Origin: Rothia sp035916755
GTDB taxonomy: Bacteria; Actinomycetota; Actinomycetes; Actinomycetales; Micrococcaceae
Direction of reading: 5' to 3'
Assembly (NCBI RefSeq): GCF_035916755.1
Contig: NZ_JAYWIX010000001.1
Coordinates: 1-64,000, forward strand
DNA: 64,000 bases
In this document: positions 13,470 to 22,040 of the stretch, piece after piece
Layout of the letters: every line of letters starts with the position of its first letter
Position numbering within the stretch: position 1 is the stretch's first letter
The notes under the pieces: generated by a model
What the model was told of the DNA's origin: nothing
What the model saw: the letters and a program-made list of their open reading frames with translations, nothing else
Database searches by the model: none
Translations under genes and position numbers: made by a program

Positions 13470-14210
13470 ATGAAGCAGACCGTAGACCGCAAAGACGGCA
13501 CAGCACCCCGTATTGACGCCGCAGCCGAAGCCCAACACCAAACCCAGCTGGCTGACATCGTCAACCCCCGCTACCTCCAAAACCGCACCACCAAATTCCA
13601 AGGCTTCATCTGGGACGTTGTCCGCGATGACTTCTCCCTCACCCCCGACGGCCCCGCTATGGGCCGCGACTACATCACCCACCCCGGTGCCGTCGCCATC
13701 GTCGTCCTCAACGACAAAAACCAGGTACTCCTCATTAACCAATACCGCCAACCCGTCGGCATGAACCTCTGGGAAATCCCCGCCGGCATGCTCGACGTCG
13801 AAGGTGAATCCCCCCTCCTCGCCGCCCAACGTGAACTCGCCGAAGAAACCTTCCTCACCGCCACCACCTGGCACCGCCTCATGGAATACCACAACTCACC
13901 CGGCTGCTCCACCGAAGCCAACCGCGTCTACCTCGCCCGCGGAATCAGCGAACTAGACGCAGCAGACCGCCAAGAACGTGAAGGCGAAGAAGCCGAAATC
14001 GTAGCCCGCTGGTTCGACCTCGACGAAGTCGTCCAAGCAATCCTCGCCTCCCGCATCCACTCACCCAGCACCATCATGGGCGTCCTCGCCGCCCACGCCG
14101 CCTCCCTCACGGGCTTCAGCACCCTCACTGACCCTGAAGACCCCTGGCCCGCTCACCCCTACCTCCGCGACCCCAACACGCGCGGTAGCATCACCGACCC
14201 CGCCGCATGA
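13470..14210 (+). CDS. Nudix hydrolase, ADP-ribose pyrophosphatase type
   Basis: 246-aa Nudix enzyme resembling ADP-ribose pyrophosphatases. The IPAG entry to the Nudix box is at 103-106, and the box runs from G106 to about 129 (RELAEET). Spacing between the first Gly and the following Glu is six residues, as in actinobacterial ADP-ribose pyrophosphatases. The usual Gly after REUXEEX is Phe (EETFL), a small departure. QYRQPVGMNLWE before the box is typical of the ADP-ribose group. A putative TAGGCT -10 sits at 13418. The stop overlaps the xerD start by 4 nt (ATGA), indicating an operon. This gene normally sits in a pyrG-nudix-xerD-parA order; here pyrG is not adjacent. Confidence 0.85.
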   Translation: MKQTVDRKDGTAPRIDAAAEAQHQTQLADIVNPRYLQNRTTKFQGFIWDVVRDDFSLTPDGPAMGRDYITHPGAVAIVVLNDKNQVLLINQYRQPVGMNLWEIPAGMLDVEGESPLLAAQRELAEETFLTATTWHRLMEYHNSPGCSTEANRVYLARGISELDAADRQEREGEEAEIVARWFDLDEVVQAILASRIHSPSTIMGVLAAHAASLTGFSTLTDPEDPWPAHPYLRDPNTRGSITDPAA

Positions 14211-15169
14211 ACCCCCAACCCACCCCGCTCGAGACCGCCATCGAGGCCTACCTCAACCACCTGGCCATCGAACGAGGCCTAGCCGCTAACACCCAGGCAG
14301 CCTACCGCCGCGACCTCACCCGCTACCGCGACTACCTCGCCAGCGCCGGCGTCATCGCCCCCCGCACCATCACCAAAAAACACGTGCGCGACTTCGCCGC
14401 CCACTGCTCTGCCCCGGGCAAGGACGGGGGATCAGGCCTCGCAGCGAAATCGGTCGCCCGTATCATCAGCGGCGTACGCGGTGCCCACTCTTTCTGGTAC
14501 CGCGAAGGCACCACGCCCACAGATCCTGCTGCGACCGTCCGTCCGCCCACTCCCGCTGCCCGTCTGCCCAAGGCCCTACCCCTGGCCGACATTAGCCGCC
14601 TGCTTGAAAGCCCCGACCCCGCCACCCCCGCAGGGCTGCGCGATAGGGCCCTGCTCGAATTCCTCTACTCCACGGGTGCCCGCATCAGTGAAGCTATCAC
14701 CGTGGACATTGATGATCTAGTCATCGACCGAAACCCCACAGAAGAAAACCCCCAGCTGCCCGCTGTCGTGAGACTCTTCGGTAAAGGCAACAAGGAGAGA
14801 GTCGTGCCGGTTGGCTCCTACGCTGCCCGAGCCATCGAAGACTACCTAGTGCGCGGACGCCCGGCGCTCGCCTCCCGGGGCAAGGGAAACGCTGCCCTCT
14901 TTCTCAACGCGAGGGGTGGGCGTATCACCCGGCAGGGGGCCTACCTTATCCTTAAAAACCACGCTGAACGGGCGAAAATTCGGGCTGAGATTTCTCCGCA
15001 TACCCTGCGCCACTCCTTCGCAACCCACCTGCTTGAGGGCGGGGCCGATATTCGCGTGGTGCAGGAACTTCTGGGGCATGCCTCAGTGACCACGACCCAG
15101 GTCTATACCAAGGTCACCGCCGATACCCTACGCGAGGTTTTTGCCGCCAGCCATCCCCGCGCCCGCTAG
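14207..15169 (+). CDS. xerD: tyrosine recombinase XerD
   Basis: 320-aa site-specific recombinase that with XerC resolves chromosome dimers at dif. The N-terminal SAM-like core-binding domain covers about 7-105. The catalytic domain has R159 (TGARISE), the beta-hairpin lysine in GKGNKER (192-198), H265 and R268 (HTLRHSF), H291 (GHAS) and nucleophile Y300 (QVYTKV). All catalytic residues are present. It is translationally coupled to the Nudix gene. In related genomes parA follows; here the propionate cluster and other genes separate them by about 9 kb. Confidence 0.94.
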   Translation: MNPQPTPLETAIEAYLNHLAIERGLAANTQAAYRRDLTRYRDYLASAGVIAPRTITKKHVRDFAAHCSAPGKDGGSGLAAKSVARIISGVRGAHSFWYREGTTPTDPAATVRPPTPAARLPKALPLADISRLLESPDPATPAGLRDRALLEFLYSTGARISEAITVDIDDLVIDRNPTEENPQLPAVVRLFGKGNKERVVPVGSYAARAIEDYLVRGRPALASRGKGNAALFLNARGGRITRQGAYLILKNHAERAKIRAEISPHTLRHSFATHLLEGGADIRVVQELLGHASVTTTQVYTKVTADTLREVFAASHPRAR

Positions 15170-15207
15170 TTTCGCTTCGGTTAGGGGCCTTGACGGTCAC
15201 AGATAAA

Positions 15208-15255
15208 GCCGACTGATTCAGAGACAAGAAATCTCTGAACCAGCCGGCCTTTCTC
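15208..15255. terminator. bidirectional terminator between xerD and prpC
   Basis: A long imperfect stem (15208-15224 with 15232-15248; GCCGACTGATTCAGAGA against TCTCTGAACCAGCCGGC) is followed by CTTTCTCT on the + strand. It lies between the convergent ends of xerD and prpC. Confidence 0.8.
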
Positions 15256-15274
15256 TACGCTAAGAGGATGTACC

Positions 15275-16411
15275 TTAGCTCAGGTGGCGCTCGTTCACAC
15301 CGTTGTAGGCAGAGAGCGGGCGGATTAGTGAGTTTGCTGCGCGCTGCTCCAGGATGTGGGCGGTCCAGCCGGTGATGCGGGAAGCCACGAAGATGGGGGT
15401 GAAGGTGGGGGTATCAAAGCCCATCAGGTGGTAGGTGGGGCCAGCGGGATAATCCAGGTTAGGCTTGATTCCCTTAGCCTCATCCATTGCTTCAGCCAGC
15501 CCCTGGTAGAGACCGATGATGTCCTGACGTCCGTAGTATTCGACCATGTCGAAGAAGGACTTCTGCATGGTGGGCACACGGGAGTCACCGTTCTTATAGA
15601 CCCGGTGGCCGAAGCCCATAATCTTCTTCTTTTCTGCCAAGGCGGCCTCCATCCATGCCTTTGCACGAGCCTTAGCGTCCGCCTGGGACTCACCCTCAAT
15701 CACACCGATTTCATCGAAGGTGTGCTGCACTGCCTCGTTGGCACCCCCGTGCAGGGGGCCCTTGAGGGCACCGATAGCACCGGTGACGGCTGAGTGCAGG
15801 TCTGAGAGGGAGGAGGTGATGACGCGGGCGGTGAAGGTTGAGGCGTTGAAGGAGTGCTCGGCGTACATGACCATGGAGACGTTGAAGGCGGTCTTGACCT
15901 CGGGGGCCGGGACTTCGCCGAAGGCCATGTAGAGGAAGTTATCGCAGTAGTCCAGGTCTTCGCGCGGGGCGATGATGCCCTGGCCCCGGCGGCGGCGCTG
16001 GTCGTAGCAGACCACAGCCGGCATGACCGCGAACAGTTCCTTGGCCTTGAGCAGTTCGGTCTCGGGGGCGAGATCCTCGCTCTTGGGGTCGGCTGCGCCC
16101 AGGAAGGAGGTTGCTGTGCGGCAGACATCCATGGGGTGGCAGTCGGTGGGCAGGGCGTCGATGACTGCCTTGAGGGCGTCGGGCAGAGCCCGGTGGGCTC
16201 GCTCGAAAGCGGTGAACTCTGCCAGCTCTTCGTCGGTGGGCAGCTCCCCGTTCCAGAGCAGCAGGGCTACCTTTTCAAAGGGGACGGTCGCCAGTTCCTG
16301 CACCGGGTAGCCCCGGTAGAGCAGGGAGTTGGTTTCTGCGTTGACCTTTGAGATGGCGGTGTAGTCAGCAACTACACCGGCCAGACCTTTTTTGACGTCG
16401 TTGTCGCTCAT
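15275..16411 (-). CDS. prpC: 2-methylcitrate synthase / citrate synthase
   Basis: 378-aa type II citrate synthase family enzyme. Placement beside prpB and prpD makes it the 2-methylcitrate synthase, condensing propionyl-CoA with oxaloacetate; some citrate synthase activity is common. Signature segments are GPLHGGANEAV, GFGHRVYKNGDSR and an Arg-containing C-terminal ITGWTAHILEQ. The catalytic His and Asp regions are intact and length is normal (370-390). RBS AAGGAG precedes the ATG. It is the last gene of the gntR-prpD-prpB-prpC unit, 20 nt after prpB. Confidence 0.92.
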   Translation of the reverse strand: MSDNDVKKGLAGVVADYTAISKVNAETNSLLYRGYPVQELATVPFEKVALLLWNGELPTDEELAEFTAFERAHRALPDALKAVIDALPTDCHPMDVCRTATSFLGAADPKSEDLAPETELLKAKELFAVMPAVVCYDQRRRRGQGIIAPREDLDYCDNFLYMAFGEVPAPEVKTAFNVSMVMYAEHSFNASTFTARVITSSLSDLHSAVTGAIGALKGPLHGGANEAVQHTFDEIGVIEGESQADAKARAKAWMEAALAEKKKIMGFGHRVYKNGDSRVPTMQKSFFDMVEYYGRQDIIGLYQGLAEAMDEAKGIKPNLDYPAGPTYHLMGFDTPTFTPIFVASRITGWTAHILEQRAANSLIRPLSAYNGVNERHLS

Positions 16412-16431
16412 GTCTGTTTCTCCTTGTGCGT

Positions 16432-17343
16432 TTAGGCTTCGAACTTACCGGGAACCTCGAAGTTGAAGATGCCGGTGTCGAACTGGTTGTAGGCTTCGTA
16501 GTCGACCAGGTCGTAGAGGCGTGAGCGGGTGAACATCTGGTCCACGTAGGCCTCTTGGGTACCATCGGACTCGATGGTTTCAAGGACGCGTTCCATGGCT
16601 CCCAGCGATGAGCGCAGCAGGGTGACGGGGTAGATAATCATTGAGATACCCGCTTCAGCTAGCTGTTCCTTGGTGTAGAGCTCGCTCTTGCCGAACTCGG
16701 TCATGTTGGCAAGAACCGGCACGTCCACAGCGTCGCAGACAGCCTTGAACTCATCCAGATTCTTCATGGCCTCAGGGAAAATCGCATCGGCGCCGGCATC
16801 GACCAGAGCATTGATGCGGTTGATGGTTTCCTCAAGGGATGAGGTGCCGCGCAGATCGGTGCGGGCCATAATCAGGAAGTTCTTATCCCGGCGGGCCTCA
16901 GCCGCAGCCTTGATGCGCTTGGTTGCGGTTTCAAGGTCAACCATGTTCTTGTTGTCCAGGTGGCCGCAGCGCTTGGGGTTGAACTGGTCCTCAATATGGC
17001 AACCAGCCAGCCCGTACTCCTCGAACTCCTGGATGGTACGGGCCACGTTCATGGGCTCACCAAAGCCGGTGTCGGCATCCACAATAGCGGGCAGATTGGT
17101 GATGCGGGCAATCTGCCCTGCGCGCTGGGCTACCTCGGAGAGGGTGGTGAGGCCGACGTCCGGAAAACCCAGCTCGTTGGCGAGCACCGCACCCGAGATG
17201 TAGATACCGTCAAAGCCTTTCTCCTCGATTAGGCGGGCTGAGATAGGGGTGTAGGTGCCGGGGAACTGGCGGATCTGGTCGCTAGCCAGCATCTCGCGCA
17301 GGTCCTTGCGCTTTTGGGCAGCGGTCTTTGAAGCGTACAGCAT
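16432..17343 (-). CDS. prpB: 2-methylisocitrate lyase
   Basis: 303-aa enzyme of the isocitrate lyase/PEP mutase superfamily, cleaving 2-methylisocitrate to pyruvate and succinate. The active-site motif KRCGHL is at 124-129, and VDADTGFGEP near 89-97 is the Mg-binding part of the barrel. The start codon overlaps the prpD stop by one base (TAATG), so translation is coupled. Length matches PrpB (about 300) rather than isocitrate lyase (about 430). Confidence 0.95.
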   Translation of the reverse strand: MLYASKTAAQKRKDLREMLASDQIRQFPGTYTPISARLIEEKGFDGIYISGAVLANELGFPDVGLTTLSEVAQRAGQIARITNLPAIVDADTGFGEPMNVARTIQEFEEYGLAGCHIEDQFNPKRCGHLDNKNMVDLETATKRIKAAAEARRDKNFLIMARTDLRGTSSLEETINRINALVDAGADAIFPEAMKNLDEFKAVCDAVDVPVLANMTEFGKSELYTKEQLAEAGISMIIYPVTLLRSSLGAMERVLETIESDGTQEAYVDQMFTRSRLYDLVDYEAYNQFDTGIFNFEVPGKFEA

Positions 17344-18860
17344 TAGAAGATACCCTTCTTGCCGGTTTCAAGGTCGATGGAGGCGGTGATGTTGAGGGCA
17401 TCCAGCTCCCCTGCACCCAGGTTGGCCAGGTTCTCGGCTGCCTCGATGAAGCGGTCCTGCTCTTCTTCAGAGACCTTGCCTTCGGCCAGCTTGCGGAACT
17501 TGCCGATGTAGTCTTCGCGAGCGAAAGGACGGGCGCCGAGGGGGTGGGCGTCAGCTACCGCGATTTCTTCGCTGAAGGTCTCGCCGTTAGCCAGCTTGAT
17601 TTCAACGCGGCCACCGAAGGCCTTTTCTGCGGGGTCGTTGGAGTGGTAGCGGCGGGTCCACTCGGCGTCCTCGGCGGTGGTGACCTTGTGCCAGAGGGCT
17701 ACGGTGTCTTCGCGCTGGGCACGCTCGGGAGCGTAGGAGCCGACGTGATCCCACTCGCCGTCCTGCAGCATAACGGTGAAGATGTAGGGGATGGAGTGGT
17801 CCAGGGTCTCTCGGGTGGCGGTGGGGTCGTATTTCTGGGGGTCGTTGGCGCCAGAGCCGATGACGTAGTGGGTGTGGTGGGAGGTGTGCAGAACAATCGA
17901 CTCGATGTTCTCGGGGTTGGCGAACTCGGGGTGCTCGCGGTTCAGTTTGCGAGCCAGGTCGATCCATGCCTGGGCCTGGTACTCAGCGGAGTGCTCCTTG
18001 GTGTAGGTGTCGAGGATGGCTCGCTTAGGTTCGCCGGGCTCGGGCAGGGGTACCTCGTAGTGGGCGTCGGGGCCGTCCAGCATCCAGGCGATGACGCCGT
18101 CCTCACCCTCGTAGATCGGCACAGGGGAGGTCTGGCCGCGCATAGCGCGGTCAACCGCTTCAACTGCCATCTTGCCTGCAAAGGCGGGGGCGTGGGCCTT
18201 CCAGGTGGAGATTTCACCCTTGCGGGACTGGCGGGTTGCGGTGGTGGTGTGCAGGCCCTGACCGATGGCCTGGAAGATGGTTTCGGTGCCCAGGCCCAGC
18301 AGGGTGCCGATGCCAGCGGAGGCGGACGGGCCGATGTGGGCGACGTGGTCAATCTTGTGCTTGTGCAGGCAGATGGCCTTGACCAGGTCGACCTGGACCT
18401 CGTAGCCGGTAGCGATACCGCGAATCAGGTCGCGGCCGGTGGAGCCCACGTGCTGGGCTACTGCCAGAATTGGGGGAATGTTGTCGCCGGGGTGGGAGTA
18501 TTCGGCGGCCAGGAAGGTGTCGTGGTAGTCGAGTTCTCGCACTGCCACGCCGTTGGCCCAGGCTGCCCATTCGGGGGAGACCTTGGTGCTGGTGGGGACG
18601 CCGAAGATGGCTGCGCCCTTGCCGTTGGGGGAGTGGGCGTGGGTAAGGGCCTGGTCGCGGGCGGAGATGATGGGGCCGCGGTTGAGGGAAGCGATAGCGA
18701 CGGAGGCGTTGTCGATGATGCGGTTGATGACCATCTCTTCGACCTCGGGGAGCACCTCAACGGGGTCGGTGGCTACCTGGGCGAGCTTGTAGGCGAGCTG
18801 GTCTTCGCGGGGCAGGTTTTCTTCGGACTTATAAACTCGAACGGAGTGTAGCTTGGTCAC
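17343..18860 (-). CDS. prpD: 2-methylcitrate dehydratase
   Basis: 505-aa MmgE/PrpD-family dehydratase converting 2-methylcitrate towards 2-methyl-cis-aconitate. Recognised by DNASVAIASLNRGP, ELDYHDTFLAAEYSHPGDNIPPI and GTETIFQAIGQGLHTT. Length is usual for PrpD. The start is GTG at 18858-18860 with AAAGGA upstream. It lies 52 nt after the regulator gene and overlaps prpB. No aconitase is needed beside it if the housekeeping AcnA completes the isomerisation. Confidence 0.95.
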   Translation of the reverse strand: MTKLHSVRVYKSEENLPREDQLAYKLAQVATDPVEVLPEVEEMVINRIIDNASVAIASLNRGPIISARDQALTHAHSPNGKGAAIFGVPTSTKVSPEWAAWANGVAVRELDYHDTFLAAEYSHPGDNIPPILAVAQHVGSTGRDLIRGIATGYEVQVDLVKAICLHKHKIDHVAHIGPSASAGIGTLLGLGTETIFQAIGQGLHTTTATRQSRKGEISTWKAHAPAFAGKMAVEAVDRAMRGQTSPVPIYEGEDGVIAWMLDGPDAHYEVPLPEPGEPKRAILDTYTKEHSAEYQAQAWIDLARKLNREHPEFANPENIESIVLHTSHHTHYVIGSGANDPQKYDPTATRETLDHSIPYIFTVMLQDGEWDHVGSYAPERAQREDTVALWHKVTTAEDAEWTRRYHSNDPAEKAFGGRVEIKLANGETFSEEIAVADAHPLGARPFAREDYIGKFRKLAEGKVSEEEQDRFIEAAENLANLGAGELDALNITASIDLETGKKGIF

Positions 18861-18912
18861 TGATGTTTCCTTTCACGTTGTTCCTACCGGCAGCAGCGCC
18901 GGTGAGGGTTTC

Positions 18913-19593
18913 TTAGGCTGTTGGTTCTGGATGGTTGAAAAGACTGTGCTGGCTCTGGGAGGCTGCGGCCTCTTCGATGGCGTAGAGCGCGTTGGCCAAG
19001 TGCAGACGGGTAGCGGCTTCAGCAAGCTGTGGGTCGCCGGAGGCGATACAGCGGGCAATCTGGGCGTGCTCCTCAGCCGCCTGCTCTAGCCGGATGGGGT
19101 TGGCCTTGGAAAGCTTGCGGATGCGGGTGAGCTGGGTACGCAAGGACGTCTGTGCTTGGTGCAGGTAGCGGTTGTTGGCTGCCGCGTCGATTGCGGTATC
19201 GAGTTTATCCACCAGGGAGTAGTATTCCGCCAGCGAGGCTTCTCCGCGGTGCAGGGCGAACGATGCCTCTTCAAAGGCTCGTGCCAGCTCTTTGAAGACC
19301 TTGGAATCGCCTCGACGTGCCGCAAGTGCTGCCGCCGTGCTGTCGAGCGAGGTGCGGAGTTCAAAGAGGGCGTACACATTCGCTAGAGAAATCGGTGCAA
19401 CGATGACGCCTCGGCCCGGTGCCGGTTCGGCAAGACCCTCGGCGAGAAGGCGGGATATAGCTTCGCGGACGGGGGTGCGAGAGACCCCCAGGCGCTCTGA
19501 CTGTTCTACCTCTGCAATCACAGAACCGGGAGCGAGCATTCCCTCCATGATGTCGCTGCGCAGGCTCTGATAGGCCAGTTCACTAGCTCTCAT
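18913..19593 (-). CDS. GntR/FCD-family transcriptional regulator of propionate genes
   Basis: 226-aa FadR-like regulator. The N-terminal winged helix (about 1-75) contains LRSDIMEGMLAPGSVI and LGVSRTPVREAISRL. The C-terminal helical FCD domain (about 80-215) has conserved Asp/His ligand positions (EHAQIARCIASGD). It is divergent from prpE and first in the unit with prpD-prpB-prpC. Two TGTATACA palindromes in the shared 250-bp control region are its likely operators. The ligand is probably an intermediate such as propionyl-CoA or 2-methylcitrate (inference). This differs from the RamB/PrpR-type regulators that control prp genes in some other actinobacteria. RBS AGGAGAG. Confidence 0.85.
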   Translation of the reverse strand: MRASELAYQSLRSDIMEGMLAPGSVIAEVEQSERLGVSRTPVREAISRLLAEGLAEPAPGRGVIVAPISLANVYALFELRTSLDSTAAALAARRGDSKVFKELARAFEEASFALHRGEASLAEYYSLVDKLDTAIDAAANNRYLHQAQTSLRTQLTRIRKLSKANPIRLEQAAEEHAQIARCIASGDPQLAEAATRLHLANALYAIEEAAASQSQHSLFNHPEPTA

Positions 19594-19650
19594 TCGCTCT
19601 CTCCTTTCACAGTTTTGTGATGTGTTGCACTGAAAATCGCGGTTGTGACC

Positions 19651-19656
19651 ACTCTA
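19651..19656 (-). promoter_or_regulatory. -10 of the gntR-prpDBC promoter
   Basis: On the minus strand TAGAGT (19656 to 19651) fits TANNNT. The upstream palindromic operator at 19673-19684 would overlap the -35 region, a normal arrangement for repression. Confidence 0.45.
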
Positions 19657-19672
19657 AAACACAGACCCGAGG

Positions 19673-19684
19673 TTTGTATACAAA
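19673..19684. promoter_or_regulatory. GntR operator 1
   Basis: TTTGTATACAAA, a perfect 12-bp palindrome of the kind bound by GntR/FCD regulators. It is 80 bp upstream of the regulator start and overlaps its predicted -35 region. Confidence 0.75.
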
Positions 19685-19745
19685 AAGGGGAAAATTTTCG
19701 GACTGTGCAGGAAATAATGTGTCATTTTCACTAGTTTCACAAATT

Positions 19746-19758
19746 TCTGTATACAAAA
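19746..19758. promoter_or_regulatory. GntR operator 2
   Basis: TCTGTATACAAAA, with core TGTATACA at 19748-19755. The core is identical to operator 1 and the centres are 73 bp apart, close to seven helical turns. It directly abuts the -35 of the prpE promoter. Confidence 0.75.
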
Positions 19759-19760
19759 CC

Positions 19761-19789
19761 TTGCCAAATGTGACCCCTCGCACTAGGTT
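19761..19789 (+). promoter_or_regulatory. prpE promoter
   Basis: TTGCCA (19761-19766), a 17-bp spacer and TAGGTT (19784-19789). Operator 2 ends three bases before the -35. Confidence 0.7.
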
Positions 19790-19843
19790 GGAGTCACTCC
19801 CTCATGACAACCCACCACCGGCGTCCGCAAAGGAGCACCCCAC

Positions 19844-21754
19844 ATGGCAACATACGCTGACACTTACACCCGTAGTATCGAAAACCAGGAAGAGTTCTGG
19901 TTGGAACAGGCGCAGGCCATCACCTGGTCTACCGAACCAAGCCGCGCCCTCGATAGCGATGCTGCGCCCCTCTACCGCTGGTTCCCCGACGGCACTCTCA
20001 ATACCTGCTACAACGCAGTGGACCGCCACGTAGAAGCCGGCCACGGCGATCGTACCGCCATCACCTACGATTCAGCCATGCTCGGCACCCGCCAGAACAT
20101 CACCTACTCGGAACTCAAAGGTGAGGTAGAAAAAATTGCCGGGGCGCTCGCATCCGCCGGGGTCGAAAAAGGCGACCGCGTGCTCATCTATATGCCCATG
20201 ATTCCCCAGGCTGCCATGGCCATGCTGGCGGTTGCCCGCCTTGGCGCCGTGCACTCGGTGGTCTTCGGCGGCTTTGCCCCCAACGAACTAGCGAGCCGTA
20301 TCAATGACTGCTCGCCCACCGTCGTCCTGACCGCCTCTGGCGGTGTGGAACCCAAGCGCCGTATCGAATACATTCCCGCCGTAGAAAAGGCTATTGAGCT
20401 ATCGCAGACCAAGCCTGCGACCGTGCTGGTCTTCGAGCGTGAGGGTTTTGAGAACTCGGTATCTGATGCGGTGCGCCGGGCTGAAGAGAACTCCACCGGC
20501 GTTACCTGGCTGGACTGGGGGCAGGCTGTTAATGCCGCTGAGCCTCACGCACCGGTCGATGTGAAGGCAGCCGATCCGCTTTACATCCTCTACACCTCCG
20601 GCACCACAGGCTCGCCCAAGGGTGTGGTACGCGATAACGGTGGTCACGCTGTGGCGTTGACCTGGACCATGAAAAATATTTACAACGTGGGCCCTGGCGA
20701 AGTGATGTGGTGTGCCTCGGATGTGGGCTGGGTTGTTGGCCACTCCTATATTGTCTACGGCCCCCTGCTGGCCGGGGCAACCACCGTTCTGTATGAGGGT
20801 AAGCCTGTTGGTACTCCGGACGCCGGTGCCTTCTGGCGCGTTATCCAGGAATCCGGTGCCAAGTCCCTCTTCACCGCTCCCACCGCCCTGCGAGCCATCC
20901 GCAAGGCTGACCCTGAAGCTGAGCTACTCGGTGGCTACGATATTTCCTCCCTACAGCTGCTCTTCGTCGCCGGTGAACGCCTAGACCCCGAAACCTACCA
21001 CTGGGCCACCGAAAAGCTGGGGGTTCCCGTCATTGATAACTGGTGGCAGACCGAAACCGGCTGGGCTATTGCCGCTAACCCCCGGGGTCTGGAAACCCTG
21101 CCGCTGAAGCCCGGCTCACCCTCTGTTCCCTCACCCGGTTACAACCTGCAAGTGCTCGACCCGTTTGGCGAGCCGGTCGGTCCCGGAGAAGAGGGCAACC
21201 TTGCCATCAAACTGCCCCTGCCCCCGGGCACCCTGCCTACCCTCTGGGGGAACGATGACCGCTACATTTCCTCCTACCTTGATGCCTTCCCCGGCTACTA
21301 CACCACCGGCGACTCCGGCTACATTGATGAGGACGGCTACGTCTTCGTCATGGGGCGCACAGACGACGTCATCAACGTATCGGGCCACCGCCTCTCAACC
21401 GGTGCTATGGAGCAGGTGCTCGCCGGCCACCCGGCTGTCGCTGAGTGTGCTGTGATTGGTGTGGCTGACCAGCTCAAGGGCCAGCGGCCCGCCGGCTACG
21501 TGGTGCTCAAGGCCGGTGCCGACATCACCGAAGAGCAGCTGGCTGCTGAGCTTATTGCCAGCGTGCGTAATGACATCGGTGCGGTAGCTGACTTCAAGGA
21601 CGTCAAGATTGTGGACGGCCTGCCCAAGACCCGCTCCGGCAAGATCCTGCGAAAGACCATGCGCCAGATTGCCGACGGCGAGCAGCACACCGTGCCCTCC
21701 ACTATCGAAGATATGAGCGTACTGGACGATATCGCTAAGGTGTTGCGTAGCTAA
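19844..21754 (+). CDS. prpE: propionyl-CoA synthetase
   Basis: 636-aa AMP-forming acyl-CoA synthetase of the acetyl/propionyl-CoA synthetase family. The N-terminal ACAS domain has YADTYTRSIENQEEFWLEQA. The P-loop-like A3 motif is YTSGTTGSPKG near residue 250. Further motifs are WWQTETGW, TTGDSGYIDEDGYVFVMGRTDDVINVSGHR and the C-terminal catalytic Lys in PKTRSGKILRK near 605, the usual target of acetylation control. Its place opposite prpDBC and the overall resemblance favour propionate over acetate. RBS AAGGAG at 19829, ATG at 19844. Confidence 0.92.
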   Translation: MATYADTYTRSIENQEEFWLEQAQAITWSTEPSRALDSDAAPLYRWFPDGTLNTCYNAVDRHVEAGHGDRTAITYDSAMLGTRQNITYSELKGEVEKIAGALASAGVEKGDRVLIYMPMIPQAAMAMLAVARLGAVHSVVFGGFAPNELASRINDCSPTVVLTASGGVEPKRRIEYIPAVEKAIELSQTKPATVLVFEREGFENSVSDAVRRAEENSTGVTWLDWGQAVNAAEPHAPVDVKAADPLYILYTSGTTGSPKGVVRDNGGHAVALTWTMKNIYNVGPGEVMWCASDVGWVVGHSYIVYGPLLAGATTVLYEGKPVGTPDAGAFWRVIQESGAKSLFTAPTALRAIRKADPEAELLGGYDISSLQLLFVAGERLDPETYHWATEKLGVPVIDNWWQTETGWAIAANPRGLETLPLKPGSPSVPSPGYNLQVLDPFGEPVGPGEEGNLAIKLPLPPGTLPTLWGNDDRYISSYLDAFPGYYTTGDSGYIDEDGYVFVMGRTDDVINVSGHRLSTGAMEQVLAGHPAVAECAVIGVADQLKGQRPAGYVVLKAGADITEEQLAAELIASVRNDIGAVADFKDVKIVDGLPKTRSGKILRKTMRQIADGEQHTVPSTIEDMSVLDDIAKVLRS

Positions 21755-21763
21755 TTCATGTAT

Positions 21764-21996
21764 AGAGGCTTATTCATAGGAGGTTCCGCAGGCTCACACT
21801 GGATGGAGCCCAGCAGATTCCGAGCGCGCGAGGAAAATAATTTGCGGGCGGAATAGGCGTAAGCCTGACTCTCGCGCCCCGCCTTGCGGCGGATTTCGTT
21901 CGCTCTTGTGTGCTCGCGCGCTCGCACTCGCTCACTTCATCCGAGCCAGTAGCTTTGCTGTTAGCATGCTTCACCTCTCCTTATGAATAAGCCTCT
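21764..21996 (-). repeat. dispersed MITE-like intergenic repeat, copy A
   Basis: A 233-bp element bounded by a perfect 15-bp inverted repeat (AGAGGCTTATTCATA at 21764-21778 and its complement at 21982-21996). It holds an inner GCAGGCTCAC (21788-21797). In reverse orientation its interior aligns with the copy at 61940-62138: CTGGCTCGGATG, GTGAGCG, GAGCGAAC and ATCCGCCG..AGGCGGGGCG occur in the same order in both. It has no coding capacity. It begins 10 bp after the prpE stop and ends 45 bp before the next gene. Confidence 0.8.
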
Positions 21997-22040
21997 TGAT
22001 TAGCCTGGTAGGGCTGATTGCCCGTGTCATACTGGTAGCC

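Noticed and set aside
17328..18851. 507-codon open frame antisense to prpD
   Set aside because: It mirrors prpD codon by codon and has the Gly/Val-rich composition of a shadow frame from high third-position GC. The sense frame is a clear PrpD.
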